Positions 1 to 9,132 are shown, numbered from the stretch's first letter. The stretch is DNA of 64,000 nucleotides from Amycolatopsis taiwanensis DSM 45107 (GCF_000519205.1 NZ_JAFB01000041.1:20186-84185); one strand, 5' to 3'. Notes: a model not told the origin generated them from the sequence alone. Numbers and translations: made by a program.

Positions 1-1
1 G

Positions 2-1078
2 CGCACCCCCCGCGCGGCGTTCGACTACACCGACGGGGCCGCGGAGCTGGAGGACAGCCTGCGCCGGGCGCGGCAGGCGTTCCGGCGAATCGAGTTCCAT
101 CCCAACGTGCTGCGCGGTGTCGACGATGTGGACACCGGCCGGCAGATCCTCGGCAAGCGCTCAGCGCTGCCGTTCGCCTTCGCGCCGACCGGGTTCACGC
201 GCATGATGCAGCACGAGGGCGAGCGCGCGGTGGCGCGCGTGGCGCAGCGTGAGGACATCCCGTTCGCGCTCTCCACCATGGGCACCACGTCGATCGAGGA
301 CGTCGCGGAGGCGGCGCCGCAGGCCCGCAAGTGGTTCCAGCTCTACGTGTGGCGGGACCACGCGGCGGGGCTGGACCTGATGCAGCGGGCCGACGCGGCG
401 GGCTACGACACGCTGCTGCTCACCGTGGACACCCCGGTCGCCGGGGCGCGGCTGCGCGACGTGCGCAACGGCCTCACGATCCCGCCCACCCTCACCCTGC
501 GTACCGTCCTCGACGGCGCGACGCACCCGCACTGGTGGTTCAACCTGCTCACCACCGAACCGCTGCAGTTCGCGTCGCTGCAGTCGTTCGGCGGAACGGT
601 CGCCGATCTGATCAACAAGCTGTTCGATCCCACGCTGAGCTTCGACGATCTGGCCTGGGTGCGCGAGAACTGGCCGGGCAAGCTGGTGGTCAAGGGCATC
701 CAGAACGCCGACGACGCGCGGGATGTGGTCAAGCACGGCGCGGACGCGGTGGTGCTGTCCAACCACGGCGGGCGTCAACTCGACCGCGCACCGACCCCGC
801 TCGAGCTGCTGCCATCCACATTGGACAGCGTGAACGGCGACGCCGAGGTCTGGCTGGACACCGGCATCCTCTCCGGCGGCGACATCGTCGCCGCGCTGGC
901 CCGGGGTGCCGACGCCTGCCTCATCGGCCGCGCGTACCTGTACGGGCTGATGGCGGGCGGGGAACGCGGCGTCCAGCGTTGCGTGGACATCCTGCGCGCC
1001 GAGATCGTGCGCACCATGCAGCTGCTGGGTGTCCGTACCCTCGACGACCTCCGGCCCTCCCACGCCACGCTGCGCTGA
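2..1078 (+). CDS. FMN-dependent alpha-hydroxy-acid oxidizing protein (LldD/lactate oxidase family), 5' partial
   Basis: Flavoenzyme that oxidises an L-2-hydroxy acid such as lactate to the 2-oxo acid. The frame is open from base 2, so the gene begins outside the window; the visible part starts RTPRAAFDYTDGAAE, a signature near the family N terminus, and only a few dozen residues appear to be missing. The active-site block SNHGGRQLD, carrying the catalytic His and an Arg, lies at about 735-785, and the FMN-phosphate region with ISGGD/GADACLIGR-type sequence follows near 860-945. The gene ends 19 bp before the convergent pnuC. Substrate cannot be told from sequence; lactate monooxygenase, lactate dehydrogenase and mycofactocin-linked MftD all belong to this fold. 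Confidence 0.85.
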   Translation, partial: RTPRAAFDYTDGAAELEDSLRRARQAFRRIEFHPNVLRGVDDVDTGRQILGKRSALPFAFAPTGFTRMMQHEGERAVARVAQREDIPFALSTMGTTSIEDVAEAAPQARKWFQLYVWRDHAAGLDLMQRADAAGYDTLLLTVDTPVAGARLRDVRNGLTIPPTLTLRTVLDGATHPHWWFNLLTTEPLQFASLQSFGGTVADLINKLFDPTLSFDDLAWVRENWPGKLVVKGIQNADDARDVVKHGADAVVLSNHGGRQLDRAPTPLELLPSTLDSVNGDAEVWLDTGILSGGDIVAALARGADACLIGRAYLYGLMAGGERGVQRCVDILRAEIVRTMQLLGVRTLDDLRPSHATLR

Positions 1079-1097
1079 GCGTGGCGCGGGAGGATCG

Positions 1098-1730
1098 TCA
1101 GCGGGAGGCGGCGACAACCCTGGTGTTCAGCCGGTTCGCCGTGCGGCTCCAGCTCCACCAGCCGTGGATCACCAGCCCGGCGAAAACGAGGTAGATGGCG
1201 GCCGAGAAGTACAGGCCCGACGCCAGCTGCAGCGGCACGCCGACGGCGTCCACGACCAGCCACACCAACCAGAACTCGACCAGGCCCATTCCCTGGGCGC
1301 CGAAGGCGACGAGGGTGCCGATGAAGATCGCGGCATCCGGCCACGGTGCCCAGGACGCGTCCAGCGCCTGCAGCAGCAGCGCCATGGCGACCGTGCCGGC
1401 GCCGAACAGCCCGGCCATCGCCAGCCGTTCCACCGGCCGGCCGCGCCGCACCACCACGCCGTAGAGCGGGTCGCGCCGGCGCGTCCAGGCCCACCAGCCG
1501 TAGACCGAGATCAGCAGGATGGCCACCTGGCGCGCGGCGAGCCCGCCGAGGTGCGCCGAAACGTAGACCGCGAACAGCAGCACCGTCGCGCCCACCTGCA
1601 CCGGCCATGTCCACAACAGGCGCCGGTCCGCCAGGAAGACCACGGCCAGCGCGAACAGCTGCCCGAGCAACTCGGCGACGGAGATCCACTGTCCGAACAC
1701 CGTAAGCCCGTGATGGAGCAGGAAGCTCAT
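1098..1730 (-). CDS. pnuC: Nicotinamide riboside transporter PnuC
   Basis: Integral membrane carrier for nicotinamide riboside, an NAD precursor. The 210-aa protein has about seven hydrophobic segments and the family blocks VYGWWAWTRR (about residues 79-88) and EFWLVWLVVDAVGVPL (about 151-166), whose aromatic residues line the substrate path in PnuC. ATG start at 1730. It is convergent with the hydroxy-acid oxidase and has 240-600 bp of upstream sequence containing hairpins. I looked for an NAD riboswitch in that leader and could not recognise one. Confidence 0.88.
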   Translation of the reverse strand: MSFLLHHGLTVFGQWISVAELLGQLFALAVVFLADRRLLWTWPVQVGATVLLFAVYVSAHLGGLAARQVAILLISVYGWWAWTRRRDPLYGVVVRRGRPVERLAMAGLFGAGTVAMALLLQALDASWAPWPDAAIFIGTLVAFGAQGMGLVEFWLVWLVVDAVGVPLQLASGLYFSAAIYLVFAGLVIHGWWSWSRTANRLNTRVVAASR

Positions 1731-1968
1731 TCAAAAGTCCGTGTTCTTGCGTCGGCGAGTTGAAACGCGCCGCCGGAGGCTTCGCGAACGCGGCTGCGGG
1801 CCGCCGGGGCACGATGGCCGGGTGTGCGTTGCCAGGTCATGGTCCGTAGACGCGTTCGTCGATCGCGCGTCTTGAACAACCACAGCAAGAAGTCCATGGC
1901 GTGATCAACGGGCCGTCCCGGCCGTCAATTCCCGGCCCGGCCGGGCTCGGACCGGGATGGGACGCTGC

Positions 1969-2145
1969 TCACAGCCTGGAGGTGCCCGTGTCGGCACTCC
2001 AACGAGTGCCGCGAACCGGCGCGGTGTTGAACATTGTTCCACGATTGGGTGAGTCAGGTAGCGGCGGAAGATCGAGAAGGTCCATAGTGGATTCACCGGT
2101 GGGGACCGGGGAGATGAGGCCGCCCGGCGTCGCGAAAACTCGCAT
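1969..2145 (-). CDS. Possible small ORF, 58 aa, unknown
   Basis: A minus-strand frame in the pnuC-fasR intergenic region starts ATG at 2145 (MRVFATPGGLISPV) with an internal ATG at 2085 (MDLLDLPPLPDSPNRG) and ends ADTGTSRL. Third positions are GC-rich, especially in the first 20 codons, but there is no good Shine-Dalgarno before either ATG. The first ATG lies inside the loop of the 2116-2161 hairpin. No family recognised; it could be a short expressed peptide or chance. Low confidence. Confidence 0.2.
   Translation of the reverse strand: MRVFATPGGLISPVPTGESTMDLLDLPPLPDSPNRGTMFNTAPVRGTRWSADTGTSRL
1992..2011. repeat. Perfect inverted repeat, possible operator
   Basis: CGGCACTC-caac-GAGTGCCG, eight-base arms, in the pnuC-fasR intergenic region and within the possible 58-aa ORF. 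It could be a small terminator stem or a regulator site. Confidence 0.35.
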
Positions 2146-2161
2146 CGCGCCGGGCGGCCTC
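2116..2161. terminator. Strong hairpin in the pnuC-fasR intergenic region
   Basis: Left arm GAGGCCGCCCGGCG (2116-2129) pairs perfectly over 14 bp with 2148-2161, leaving an 18-nt loop. There is no T tract. Because the flanking genes diverge, this is more likely an attenuator, a terminator of a small RNA, or an mRNA leader structure than an operon end. The rest of 1731-2364 shows no supported gene beyond the doubtful 58-aa ORF. Confidence 0.45.
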
Positions 2162-2364
2162 GCATCAGAGCCTGTTGGTGATTCGGCAGGACTGCCGGCC
2201 AAGGCAAGTCGCACCCGCGCCATCCGAAGGTAGCCGATGTCGGGGGCAGGGCTCCGAACAGCGAAACCGCAAGATCGCTCTCCAGGCGGGCCCTGGCCAC
2301 GGGATCGGCTGGGCGCGTAGGCCACCAGACTCTCACTGTGCCGCGGCATACCATCGACGACATC

Positions 2365-3576
2365 ATGACCCAGACGAACGCCCGGCCCGCGACGAAACAT
2401 CACGGCCTGTCCGCCAAGACTCTGCGCCGGCTCGAACGCGCGTCGGGACGACTTGCCTCCGCCAGCGTCGTCGCGATGGAGCAGCGCCTGCCCTGGTTCA
2501 GCCGGCTGCCCGCCGATCAGCGGGCCAGCGTGCTGATGATCACTCAGACCGGCGCGGCGGGCTTCGTCGACTGGCTGCGCGACTCGCAGGAGGCGCTGAA
2601 GCTCACCACCGAGGCCTTCCGCAGCGCGCCGCAGGAGCTGTCCCGCTGGATCGGGCTGCGGCAGGCGGTCGGCCTGGTACGGCTGGCCATCGAGGTGTTC
2701 GAGGAACAACTGCCCGAGTTCGCCGCGAACGAGACCGAGCAGGCCGCGCTGATCGAAGGCATTCTCCGCTACGGCCGGGAAATCGCTTTCGCCACGGCGA
2801 ACTCCTACGCCGCGGCCGCCGAGGCGCGCGGCGCGTGGGACGCCCGGCTGGAGGCGCTGGTCGTGGACGGCATCGTGCGTGGCGACGCCGAGGAGTCCCT
2901 GCTCTCGCGCGCCGCCGCACTGGGCTGGGACCCGGGCGAGAAGGCCACGGTGCTGGTCGGGCCGCCCTCGTCGGACGACCCGCCGACGGTGGTGTTCGAG
3001 GTGCGGCGGCTCGCCGCCCGGCTCGGCCGCCCGATCCTGCTCAGCGTGCAGGGCTCGCGCCTGGTGATGGTGGCCGGCGGCCCGACCGACGGCTCGTCGC
3101 GCGACGGCGAGGTCCTGGGCAAGCTGGCGATCGCGTTCGGCGAGGGAGCGGTGGTGGCCGGGCCGACCGTGGCGAGCCTGGCGGGCGCGCACCGCAGCGC
3201 CACGGAAGCGCTTTCCGGCCTGCGTGCGGTGGTCGGCTGGCCGGGCGCGCCCCGGCCGGTGCGGTCGGCCGACCTGCTGCCGGAACGCGCGCTGACCGGT
3301 GACCCGGAAGCGGAACGGCTGCTGATCGAGGAGGTCGCCGCGCCACTGGAGGCGGCGGGGCCGACGCTGCTGCACACCGTCGACGCCTACCTGGAGTCCG
3401 GCGGCGTGCTGGAGACCTGCGCGAAAACCCTGTTCGTGCACCCGAACACGGTGCGGTACCGGCTGCGGCGGGCGGCGGAGCTGACCGGCCGCAACGCCGC
3501 GAACCCCCGGGACGCGCTGGTGCTCAGGGTCGCGCTGACGGTCGGCAGGCTCGCCCGCGCCCGCGGCCTGTGGTGA
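2365..3576 (+). CDS. fasR: PucR-type transcriptional regulator of fatty acid synthesis, FasR
   Basis: Transcription factor that in Streptomyces and mycobacteria activates the fatty-acid synthase genes in response to long-chain acyl-CoA. The protein is about 403 aa from ATG 2365 (MTQTNARPATKHHG) and carries the family N-terminal motif LRRLERASGRLA and a C-terminal PucR helix-turn-helix, LETCAKTLFVHPNTVRYRLR. A GTG at 2338 would add nine residues; the ATG matches the usual family start better. It lies directly upstream of and in line with fabD, the position of FasR in actinomycetes. Confidence 0.88.
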   Translation: MTQTNARPATKHHGLSAKTLRRLERASGRLASASVVAMEQRLPWFSRLPADQRASVLMITQTGAAGFVDWLRDSQEALKLTTEAFRSAPQELSRWIGLRQAVGLVRLAIEVFEEQLPEFAANETEQAALIEGILRYGREIAFATANSYAAAAEARGAWDARLEALVVDGIVRGDAEESLLSRAAALGWDPGEKATVLVGPPSSDDPPTVVFEVRRLAARLGRPILLSVQGSRLVMVAGGPTDGSSRDGEVLGKLAIAFGEGAVVAGPTVASLAGAHRSATEALSGLRAVVGWPGAPRPVRSADLLPERALTGDPEAERLLIEEVAAPLEAAGPTLLHTVDAYLESGGVLETCAKTLFVHPNTVRYRLRRAAELTGRNAANPRDALVLRVALTVGRLARARGLW

Positions 3577-3755
3577 CCGCCGCGGGTGGCTTCCGGTGAT
3601 CGAAGTCACCTCAGCGATGCCCGATTCCGACAAGGCATCCGGCTCGTGCATCGCGACTCGCTGGTCAACTTTGTAGACGCCCCACAACATCACCACGCGG
3701 ACTTGGTGACCGGTGGCAATGCCGACCATGGGCACGCACCGTGTTCTCTGGACAC

Positions 3756-4670
3756 GTGACGGCACTGCTCGCCCCTGGACAGGGTTCTCAGGCTCCTGGC
3801 ATGTTCACGCCGTGGTTGGACCTCGACGGCACCCGGGAAAAGCTCGCGCGCTGGTCGGAGGTCACCGGCCTCGACCTGGTGCACCTGGGGACCGAGGCCG
3901 ACGCCGAGACCATCCAGGACACCGCGGTCGCCCAGCCACTGATCGTCGCGCTGTCCCTGCTCGCGTTCGGCGAGCTGCGCGAGGTCGTCCCGGGCCACGC
4001 CCCGGTCGCCGGCCACTCGGTCGGCGAACTCGCCGCCGCGGCCGTCGCGGGCGTTCTGTCCGATGAGGACGCTGTCGCACTGGCCGCCGTGCGCGGCGCG
4101 GAGATGGCGAAGGCATGCGCCGCCGAGCCGACCAGCATGGCCGCGGTGATGCTGGGCGAGCCCGATGAGGTGGTGGCGTGGCTGGCCGAGCACGGCCTGG
4201 CCGCCGCCAACCGCAACGGGGCGGGCCAGATCGTGGCTTCGGGCGCGGCCGAGGCGATCGCCCGGATCGTGGCCGAACCCCTGGCGGGCACCAAGGTGCG
4301 GCAGCTCAAGGTCGCCGGCGCCTTCCACACCGACTACATGGCCCCCGCCGAAGCGGCGCTGCGGGAGCACGCCACGAGCATCAGCCCCGCCGACCCCACG
4401 CGCCCGCTGCTGTCCAATGCCGACGGTGCCGTGGTGAGCAGCGGCGCCGAATACCTCGACCGGCTCATCAAACAGGTGACCCGGCCGGTGCGCTGGGACC
4501 TCACCATGGACGGGCTGGTCTCCCTCGGGGTGACCGCCACGATCGAGCTTCCCCCCGCCGGCACGCTGACCGGACTGGTCAAGCGCCAGCTCAAGGGAGT
4601 GGTCACCAAGACCGTCGCGGTGAAGACTCCGGCCGAGGCCGCATCCGTGGCCGAAGCCGTCGGGCAGTGA
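3756..4670 (+). CDS. fabD: Malonyl-CoA:ACP transacylase FabD
   Basis: Transfers malonyl from CoA to the acyl carrier protein, supplying extender units to the type II fatty-acid synthase in the cytoplasm. From GTG 3756 the 304-aa protein begins MTALLAPGQGSQ, matching known actinobacterial FabD N termini; a GTG at 3741 would add five residues. The nucleophile elbow GHSVGE (Ser about 88) and the catalytic His in AFHTDYM (about 192) are present. The 150-bp gap after fasR probably holds the operon promoter and FasR site. fabH starts 57 bp downstream. Confidence 0.93.
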   Translation: MTALLAPGQGSQAPGMFTPWLDLDGTREKLARWSEVTGLDLVHLGTEADAETIQDTAVAQPLIVALSLLAFGELREVVPGHAPVAGHSVGELAAAAVAGVLSDEDAVALAAVRGAEMAKACAAEPTSMAAVMLGEPDEVVAWLAEHGLAAANRNGAGQIVASGAAEAIARIVAEPLAGTKVRQLKVAGAFHTDYMAPAEAALREHATSISPADPTRPLLSNADGAVVSSGAEYLDRLIKQVTRPVRWDLTMDGLVSLGVTATIELPPAGTLTGLVKRQLKGVVTKTVAVKTPAEAASVAEAVGQ

Positions 4671-4727
4671 CCCTGGCCCACGGGCGTGAACCAGACAAAT
4701 CAGATAAATTCTGCAGAGGGAGGGCGA

Positions 4728-5699
4728 GTGAGACTTCGCCTCAAGCAGGGCCCCACCGCGACCAGGGTCATGGGCATCGGCAGCACCCAGCCGGAGCGAG
4801 TGGTAACCAACGACGACCTCGCCGAGATCATGGACACCAACGACCAGTGGATCCGGGAACGGGTCGGGATCGTCGAGCGCCGGTTCGCCGAAAAGGACGA
4901 GCTGCTGGTGGACATGGCGGTCACGGCGGGCCGGAACGCGCTCGCCGACGCCGGCGTCGAACCGTCCGAAGTGGACACCGTGATCGTGCCGAACTGCACG
5001 ATGCCCTCCCCCATCCCGAACGCGGCGGCACAGGTCGCCGACCGGATCGGGGTCGCCAAGGCCGGCGCGTTCGACCTCAACGCCGCGTGCGCCGGATTCT
5101 GCTATGCCCTGGGCGTCGCCTCGGACCTCATCCGGGCCGGTTCCTCGCGGAAGGTGCTGGTGATCGGCGCGGAAAAGCTGACCGACTGGGTGGAGCCGAC
5201 CGACCGGGCCAACGCGATCATCTTCGCCGACGGCGCCGGCGCGGCCGTGGTCGGGCCGGCCGAGGAGCCGGGCATCGGCCCGGTCGCGTGGGGCAGTGCG
5301 GGTGAGCTGGTCGACATGATCTACATGCGCGACCACCAGTACCTGGCCCAGGAAGGCCAGTCGGTGTTCCGCTGGGCGACCACCCAGATCGCGCCGATCG
5401 CGCTGCGGGCCCTGGAGGAGGCCGGGCTGACGCCCGCCGACGTGGACGTGCTGATCCCGCACCAGGCCAACCTGCGTATCGTCGACGCGATCGCGAAGAA
5501 GCTGCGCACCAAGGGTGCCCGGGAAGACATGGTCGTCGCCGACGACATCAGGTACTCGGGCAACACCTCGTCCGCGTCCATCCCGATGGCGCTGGACCAC
5601 ATGCGCAAGGCGGGCACGGCCAAGACCGGCGACGTGGTGCTGATGGTGGGTTTCGGCGCCGGATTGTCCTACGCCGGTCAGGTCATGATCTGCCCGTGA
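4728..5699 (+). CDS. fabH: 3-oxoacyl-ACP synthase III FabH
   Basis: Condenses an acyl-CoA starter with malonyl-ACP to begin fatty-acid chains; actinobacterial enzymes often take branched starters. Start GTG 4728 is preceded by the ribosome site GAGGGAGGG, so an in-frame ATG at 4686 is not needed. The protein is 323 aa with the triad Cys121 (AACAGF), His245 (PHQANLR) and Asn279 (YSGNTSS). It is the second gene of the fabD-fabH-acpP-fabF operon. Confidence 0.93.
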   Translation: MRLRLKQGPTATRVMGIGSTQPERVVTNDDLAEIMDTNDQWIRERVGIVERRFAEKDELLVDMAVTAGRNALADAGVEPSEVDTVIVPNCTMPSPIPNAAAQVADRIGVAKAGAFDLNAACAGFCYALGVASDLIRAGSSRKVLVIGAEKLTDWVEPTDRANAIIFADGAGAAVVGPAEEPGIGPVAWGSAGELVDMIYMRDHQYLAQEGQSVFRWATTQIAPIALRALEEAGLTPADVDVLIPHQANLRIVDAIAKKLRTKGAREDMVVADDIRYSGNTSSASIPMALDHMRKAGTAKTGDVVLMVGFGAGLSYAGQVMICP

Positions 5700-5769
5700 T
5701 ACCACTTACCCCGGCGGGCGCCGCTCGCCGGGGCGCAAGCCTCAAGATAGGGAGAAAGGGAAACCAACA

Positions 5770-6015
5770 GTGGCGGACAAACAAGAGATCCTGGCCGGGC
5801 TCGCCGAGATCGTCGAAGAGGTCGCCGGTGTCGCCCAGGACGACGTGAGCTCCGAGAAGTCGTTCGTGGACGACCTGGACATCGACTCGCTGTCCATGGT
5901 GGAGATCGCCGTGCAGGCCGAGGACAAGTTCGGGGTCAAGATCCCCGACGACGAACTGGCCAACCTCAAGACCGTCGGCGACGCCGTCGACTACGTCGCG
6001 GCCAACGCCGCCTGA
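5770..6015 (+). CDS. acpP: Acyl carrier protein
   Basis: Carries growing acyl chains on a phosphopantetheine arm for FabD, FabH and FabF. The 81-aa acidic protein starts at GTG 5770 behind GGGAGAAAGGG and has the attachment motif D-I-D-S-L with Ser40. Helix II continues SMVEIAVQAEDKF, typical of ACPs. It sits between fabH and fabF, so it serves fatty-acid synthesis rather than a polyketide pathway. Confidence 0.94.
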   Translation: MADKQEILAGLAEIVEEVAGVAQDDVSSEKSFVDDLDIDSLSMVEIAVQAEDKFGVKIPDDELANLKTVGDAVDYVAANAA

Positions 6016-6019
6016 ACCA

Positions 6020-6035
6020 TCAGGCCCGGGCCTGA
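6020..6035. repeat. Perfect 16-bp palindrome after acpP
   Basis: TCAGGCCCGGGCCTGA lies just after the acpP stop codon. In RNA it would form a short GC stem that could protect the acpP transcript end or damp read-through into fabF, which would fit the need for more ACP than ketosynthase. No T tract follows. Confidence 0.4.
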
Positions 6036-6157
6036 ACCCGTGAATCTTCAGTGTTGTTCAAAACGTGTTGGGGTGGCCAGGCCGTGATTTCGGTCGTCGG
6101 CTGCCGGTTGAGACGTTGTGGGCAACCCTCGTTCCTGTGTGACCTCGGGAGAACCTT

Positions 6158-7405
6158 ATGAGCAACATCGACGTCGTGATCACCGGGCTGGGTGCGACCA
6201 CGCCGCTCGGCGGGGACGTCGCGTCCACCTGGGACGGCCTGCTCGCCGGCCGCAGCGGTATCCGCCGGCTCGAAGCCGATTGGGCCGAGAAGTTCGACCT
6301 GCCGGTGAGGATCGCCGCGAGTCTCGCCGAGGAACCAACGGAGCGGATTCCCCGGGTGCAGGCTCGCCGGCTTGACCGCTGCGAGCAGGTCGCGCTGCTC
6401 GCAGCGCGGCAGGCATGGGCGGACGCCGGTTTCGCCGAACCGACGGACGAGCACACCGACGTCGAGCCGAAGCGGCTCGGCGTGTCCATCGGCACCGGGA
6501 TCGGCGGCCCCCTCACGCTGCTGTCGCAGGACGATCTGCTGGAAGAGCACGGCATCCGCAAGGTGTCGCCGCTGACCGTGCCGATGCTGATGCCCAACGG
6601 TCCGGCCGCACACGTCGGCATCGACCTGAAGGCCCGCGCCGGAGTGCACTCGCCGACCTCAGCGTGTGCCTCCGGTGCGGAGGGCATCGCCAACGGCTTC
6701 CAGATGATCCAGACCGGGCGGGCCGACGTGGTCGTCGCCGGTGGGGCGGACGCATGCATCGCGCCGATCACCGTCGCCGGGTTCGCCCAGGCCCGCACCG
6801 TCTCCACCCGCAACGACGATCCGTCTCGTGCCTCGCGGCCGTTCGACGCCGACCGGGACGGGTTCGTGCTCGGCGAGGGCGCCGGCGTGGTGATCCTGGA
6901 GCGGGCCGACCGGGCGCGGGCCCGCGGGGCGAAGATCTACGGGCGGCTGGCCGGCTATGGCATCACCTCCGACGCCTACCACATCACGGGCAACCACCCG
7001 GAGGGCGTCGGCCAGATCGCCGCGATGGCCAACGCGATCACCATGGCCGGGCTCAGCGCGGCCGACGTGGGCCACGTCAACGCCCACGCCACCTCCACGG
7101 TGGTCGGGGACGTCGGCGAGGCGAACGCGATCCGGAAGGCGATCGGTGACCATGTGGTGGTCACCGCACCCAAGGGAGCACTGGGGCACCTGGTCGGTGG
7201 CGCGGGCGCGGTGGAGGGCATCGCGACCTTGCTGTCGATCTATCACGGCCTCGTGCCGGCGACACTGAACCTGGAGAACCTCGACCCGAAGGTCGAGCTG
7301 GACGTGGTGGCCGGCGAGCCGCGGAAGGTCGAGCTCACCGCGGCGATCTCCAACTCGTTCGGCTTCGGCGGCCACAACACCGCTCTGCTGTTCACCGCCG
7401 CCTGA
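6158..7405 (+). CDS. fabF: 3-oxoacyl-ACP synthase II FabF (KasA type)
   Basis: Elongating ketosynthase that condenses acyl-ACP with malonyl-ACP. The 415-aa protein has the thiolase-fold triad Cys170 (TSACASG), His310 (NAHATST) and His344 (GHLVGGAG). ATG 6158 is preceded by GGGAGAA. It is the last gene of the operon and is followed by a clear terminator at 7425-7468. The cluster lacks fabG, fabI and the dehydratase, which in these genomes lie elsewhere. Confidence 0.94.
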   Translation: MSNIDVVITGLGATTPLGGDVASTWDGLLAGRSGIRRLEADWAEKFDLPVRIAASLAEEPTERIPRVQARRLDRCEQVALLAARQAWADAGFAEPTDEHTDVEPKRLGVSIGTGIGGPLTLLSQDDLLEEHGIRKVSPLTVPMLMPNGPAAHVGIDLKARAGVHSPTSACASGAEGIANGFQMIQTGRADVVVAGGADACIAPITVAGFAQARTVSTRNDDPSRASRPFDADRDGFVLGEGAGVVILERADRARARGAKIYGRLAGYGITSDAYHITGNHPEGVGQIAAMANAITMAGLSAADVGHVNAHATSTVVGDVGEANAIRKAIGDHVVVTAPKGALGHLVGGAGAVEGIATLLSIYHGLVPATLNLENLDPKVELDVVAGEPRKVELTAAISNSFGFGGHNTALLFTAA

Positions 7406-7424
7406 GTTCCGTCAGTTCCATCAA

Positions 7425-7468
7425 CCGGGAGCGCGCCCTCGCCCACGAGGAGCGCGCTCCTGGTTTTT
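7425..7468 (+). terminator. Intrinsic terminator after fabF
   Basis: A 12-bp GC-rich stem (arms 7425-7436 and 7452-7463, one G-T pair) followed by TTTTT at 7464-7468. It ends the fabD operon and abuts the convergent gene whose stop is at 7468. Confidence 0.85.
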
Positions 7469-8067
7469 CAGCAGCGGGACATCTCCGGCGCGGGGGACCC
7501 GGTGACCGCCGCATCCACCCGGAGATGCCCGCCTTCCAGCGTCAGCGGAAGCACGAGTTTCCAGCGCAGGCAAGACGCACGCAGTTCCTTCGGCGCCGCG
7601 GACGGGTCCTGAATGCTCGTGAAGGCCAGCGACACACGCAGGTTCCCCTTCGGTAGCGAGTCGATGCGGTACACCAGGATGCTGCCGTCCTTGGTCGACC
7701 GGTAATCCGACTCCCACACCGAGCGTGGCTTGGCCTGGACCCTGGCCCGGGTCACGGTGTTCTTCCATGCTTCGTAGTTGATGCTGTTGATCGAGTCGAA
7801 GTATTGCTGCAACAGGGCGCGGACGTCTTCGTGCTGCGGGTGCGCGGCGGCGTCCGGGGTCAGCTGGACGACGGGCGAACCGGGCTGCTCGGTCGGCGGG
7901 AGCGTGGTGCCGCTGGGTGACGCGACCACCACGGCCGGCGGCCGCTCGGGCCGCCGGTACAGCTCGCGAGTGATCAGCCCGCCGCCCACCATCAGCGACA
8001 CAACGACGATCAACGAGGCGATGAGCCACCGGTGGTGCGGCGTCGACAAGGCTGGCGCAGCGGGCAT
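7468..8067 (-). CDS. Membrane-anchored protein of unknown function
   Basis: A 199-aa protein with a short cytoplasmic N terminus, one membrane segment at about residues 15-34 and an extracytoplasmic region. A Pro/Thr-rich linker (about 42-70) leads to a small compact domain (HEDVRALLQQYFDSINSINY onward) with an NTF2-like flavour, similar in style to Mce-associated and other accessory proteins of actinobacterial envelopes. Two Cys in the C-terminal domain may form a disulfide. Family not identified. Confidence 0.7.
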   Translation of the reverse strand: MPAAPALSTPHHRWLIASLIVVVSLMVGGGLITRELYRRPERPPAVVVASPSGTTLPPTEQPGSPVVQLTPDAAAHPQHEDVRALLQQYFDSINSINYEAWKNTVTRARVQAKPRSVWESDYRSTKDGSILVYRIDSLPKGNLRVSLAFTSIQDPSAAPKELRASCLRWKLVLPLTLEGGHLRVDAAVTGSPAPEMSRC

Positions 8068-8137
8068 ATACGAACAGTAGTGGCCCGCACCGGTCTGCGA
8101 TGGCCCGCCACTCGGAAAACCCGCGACGTGCGCGGGT

Positions 8138-8641
8138 TCACCCCACCCGGTGCAGCCAGGTGACCGGGGCGCCGTCCCCCGCGTGCCGGAACGGTTCCAG
8201 CGCCTCGTCCCAGTTCACCGCCAGCAGCTCGTCGAGCCGGTGGGCAAACTGTTCGCCGGCCCTGGCCTGACTCACCAGGGCGCGCAACTGGTCCTCACCT
8301 ACGATGATGTCGCCATTGGCGCTGGTGCGGCCGTGCCAGAGCCCAAGCCCGGGCACGTAGCAGAACCGCTCGCCGTCGACCCCGGGGCTCGGGTCTTCGG
8401 TGACTTCGAACCGCAGCATCGGCCACGCCTTGAGTCCAGCGGCAAGCTTGCCACCGGTGCCGGCGGGCGCGCTCCAGTTGCACTCGGCCCGGAGCTGGCC
8501 GGGCGCGGCGGGCTGCGCCGTCCACTGTAGATCGACTCGGGTCCCGAGGGTGCCCGAGATGGCCCACTCGACGTGCGGGCAAACCGCAGACGGCGACGAG
8601 TGGACGTACACCACGCCACGGGTGTTGCCACGGGTGCTCAC
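8138..8641 (-). CDS. DUF3145 family protein
   Basis: A 167-aa protein beginning MSTRGNTRGVVYVHSSPSAVCPHVEWAISG, the hallmark of the DUF3145 family. Such genes are found next to fabF across actinobacteria, which suggests a link with fatty-acid or mycolic-acid metabolism, but no biochemical role is established to my knowledge. No signal peptide or membrane segment. ATG start at 8641. The protein is complete. Confidence 0.85.
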   Translation of the reverse strand: MSTRGNTRGVVYVHSSPSAVCPHVEWAISGTLGTRVDLQWTAQPAAPGQLRAECNWSAPAGTGGKLAAGLKAWPMLRFEVTEDPSPGVDGERFCYVPGLGLWHGRTSANGDIIVGEDQLRALVSQARAGEQFAHRLDELLAVNWDEALEPFRHAGDGAPVTWLHRVG

Positions 8642-8713
8642 TGCTGACCTCCGCTACTCGACGAGGGGCGTCTTCCCCTACGACCTCGCAAGCATCGGCG
8701 GTCTCGACCTGTG

Positions 8714-8760
8714 ATGTGGCTACGGCACATTGTGCACTGCGCTAACCCATTTGGCCACAT
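8714..8760. repeat. Interrupted inverted repeat, possible promoter or operator region
   Basis: ATGTGGC (8714-8720) and GCCACAT (8754-8760) flank a second small palindrome GCACATTGTGC (8725-8735). It lies in the 490-bp gap between the divergent DUF3145 gene and the gene at 9133. The remainder of 8761-9132 shows no gene I can support; a 21-codon frame starting at 8759 has no recognisable family. Confidence 0.3.
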
Positions 8761-9132
8761 GAACCTCATCAGTCGCACCCGAAACGGGGAAGAAAGGAGC
8801 TCCGCCACGGATCGTCCGTCGTGAAGCGCCCCTTCCCGCGTTCCGGATGGCCTAGTGCGGGACGGGCAACGCTGCCGGTGGTTCGCGGGGTCGCATCGAC
8901 GTGTCAACTGATCACGCCTCGAGTACCGGTGTCAAGGGCTTCCCACGGAGTTGTCCGCTTGCGGTCGCCGGAGGCGGCCGAACGGGCGCCCCGCAGTCCC
9001 TGGCCGCCGGCCAAAAGCTTGTGCCGCAAGAGAGTTCTTCTCCCCCAGGCCACCACGGGGACGCGCTCGCCAAGGTGGCCGCCCGATTCGCTAGCCTCTC
9101 GTCAGCAATTCACCCTATCGGGGAGGTGTGGA

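Noticed and set aside
1731..2337. NAD riboswitch upstream of pnuC
   Set aside because: Hairpins are present but I could not match any to the conserved cores of known NAD riboswitch classes.
8759..8824. 21-codon ORF MNLISRTRNGEERSS
   Set aside because: No good ribosome site, no known family, and too short to judge without conservation data.
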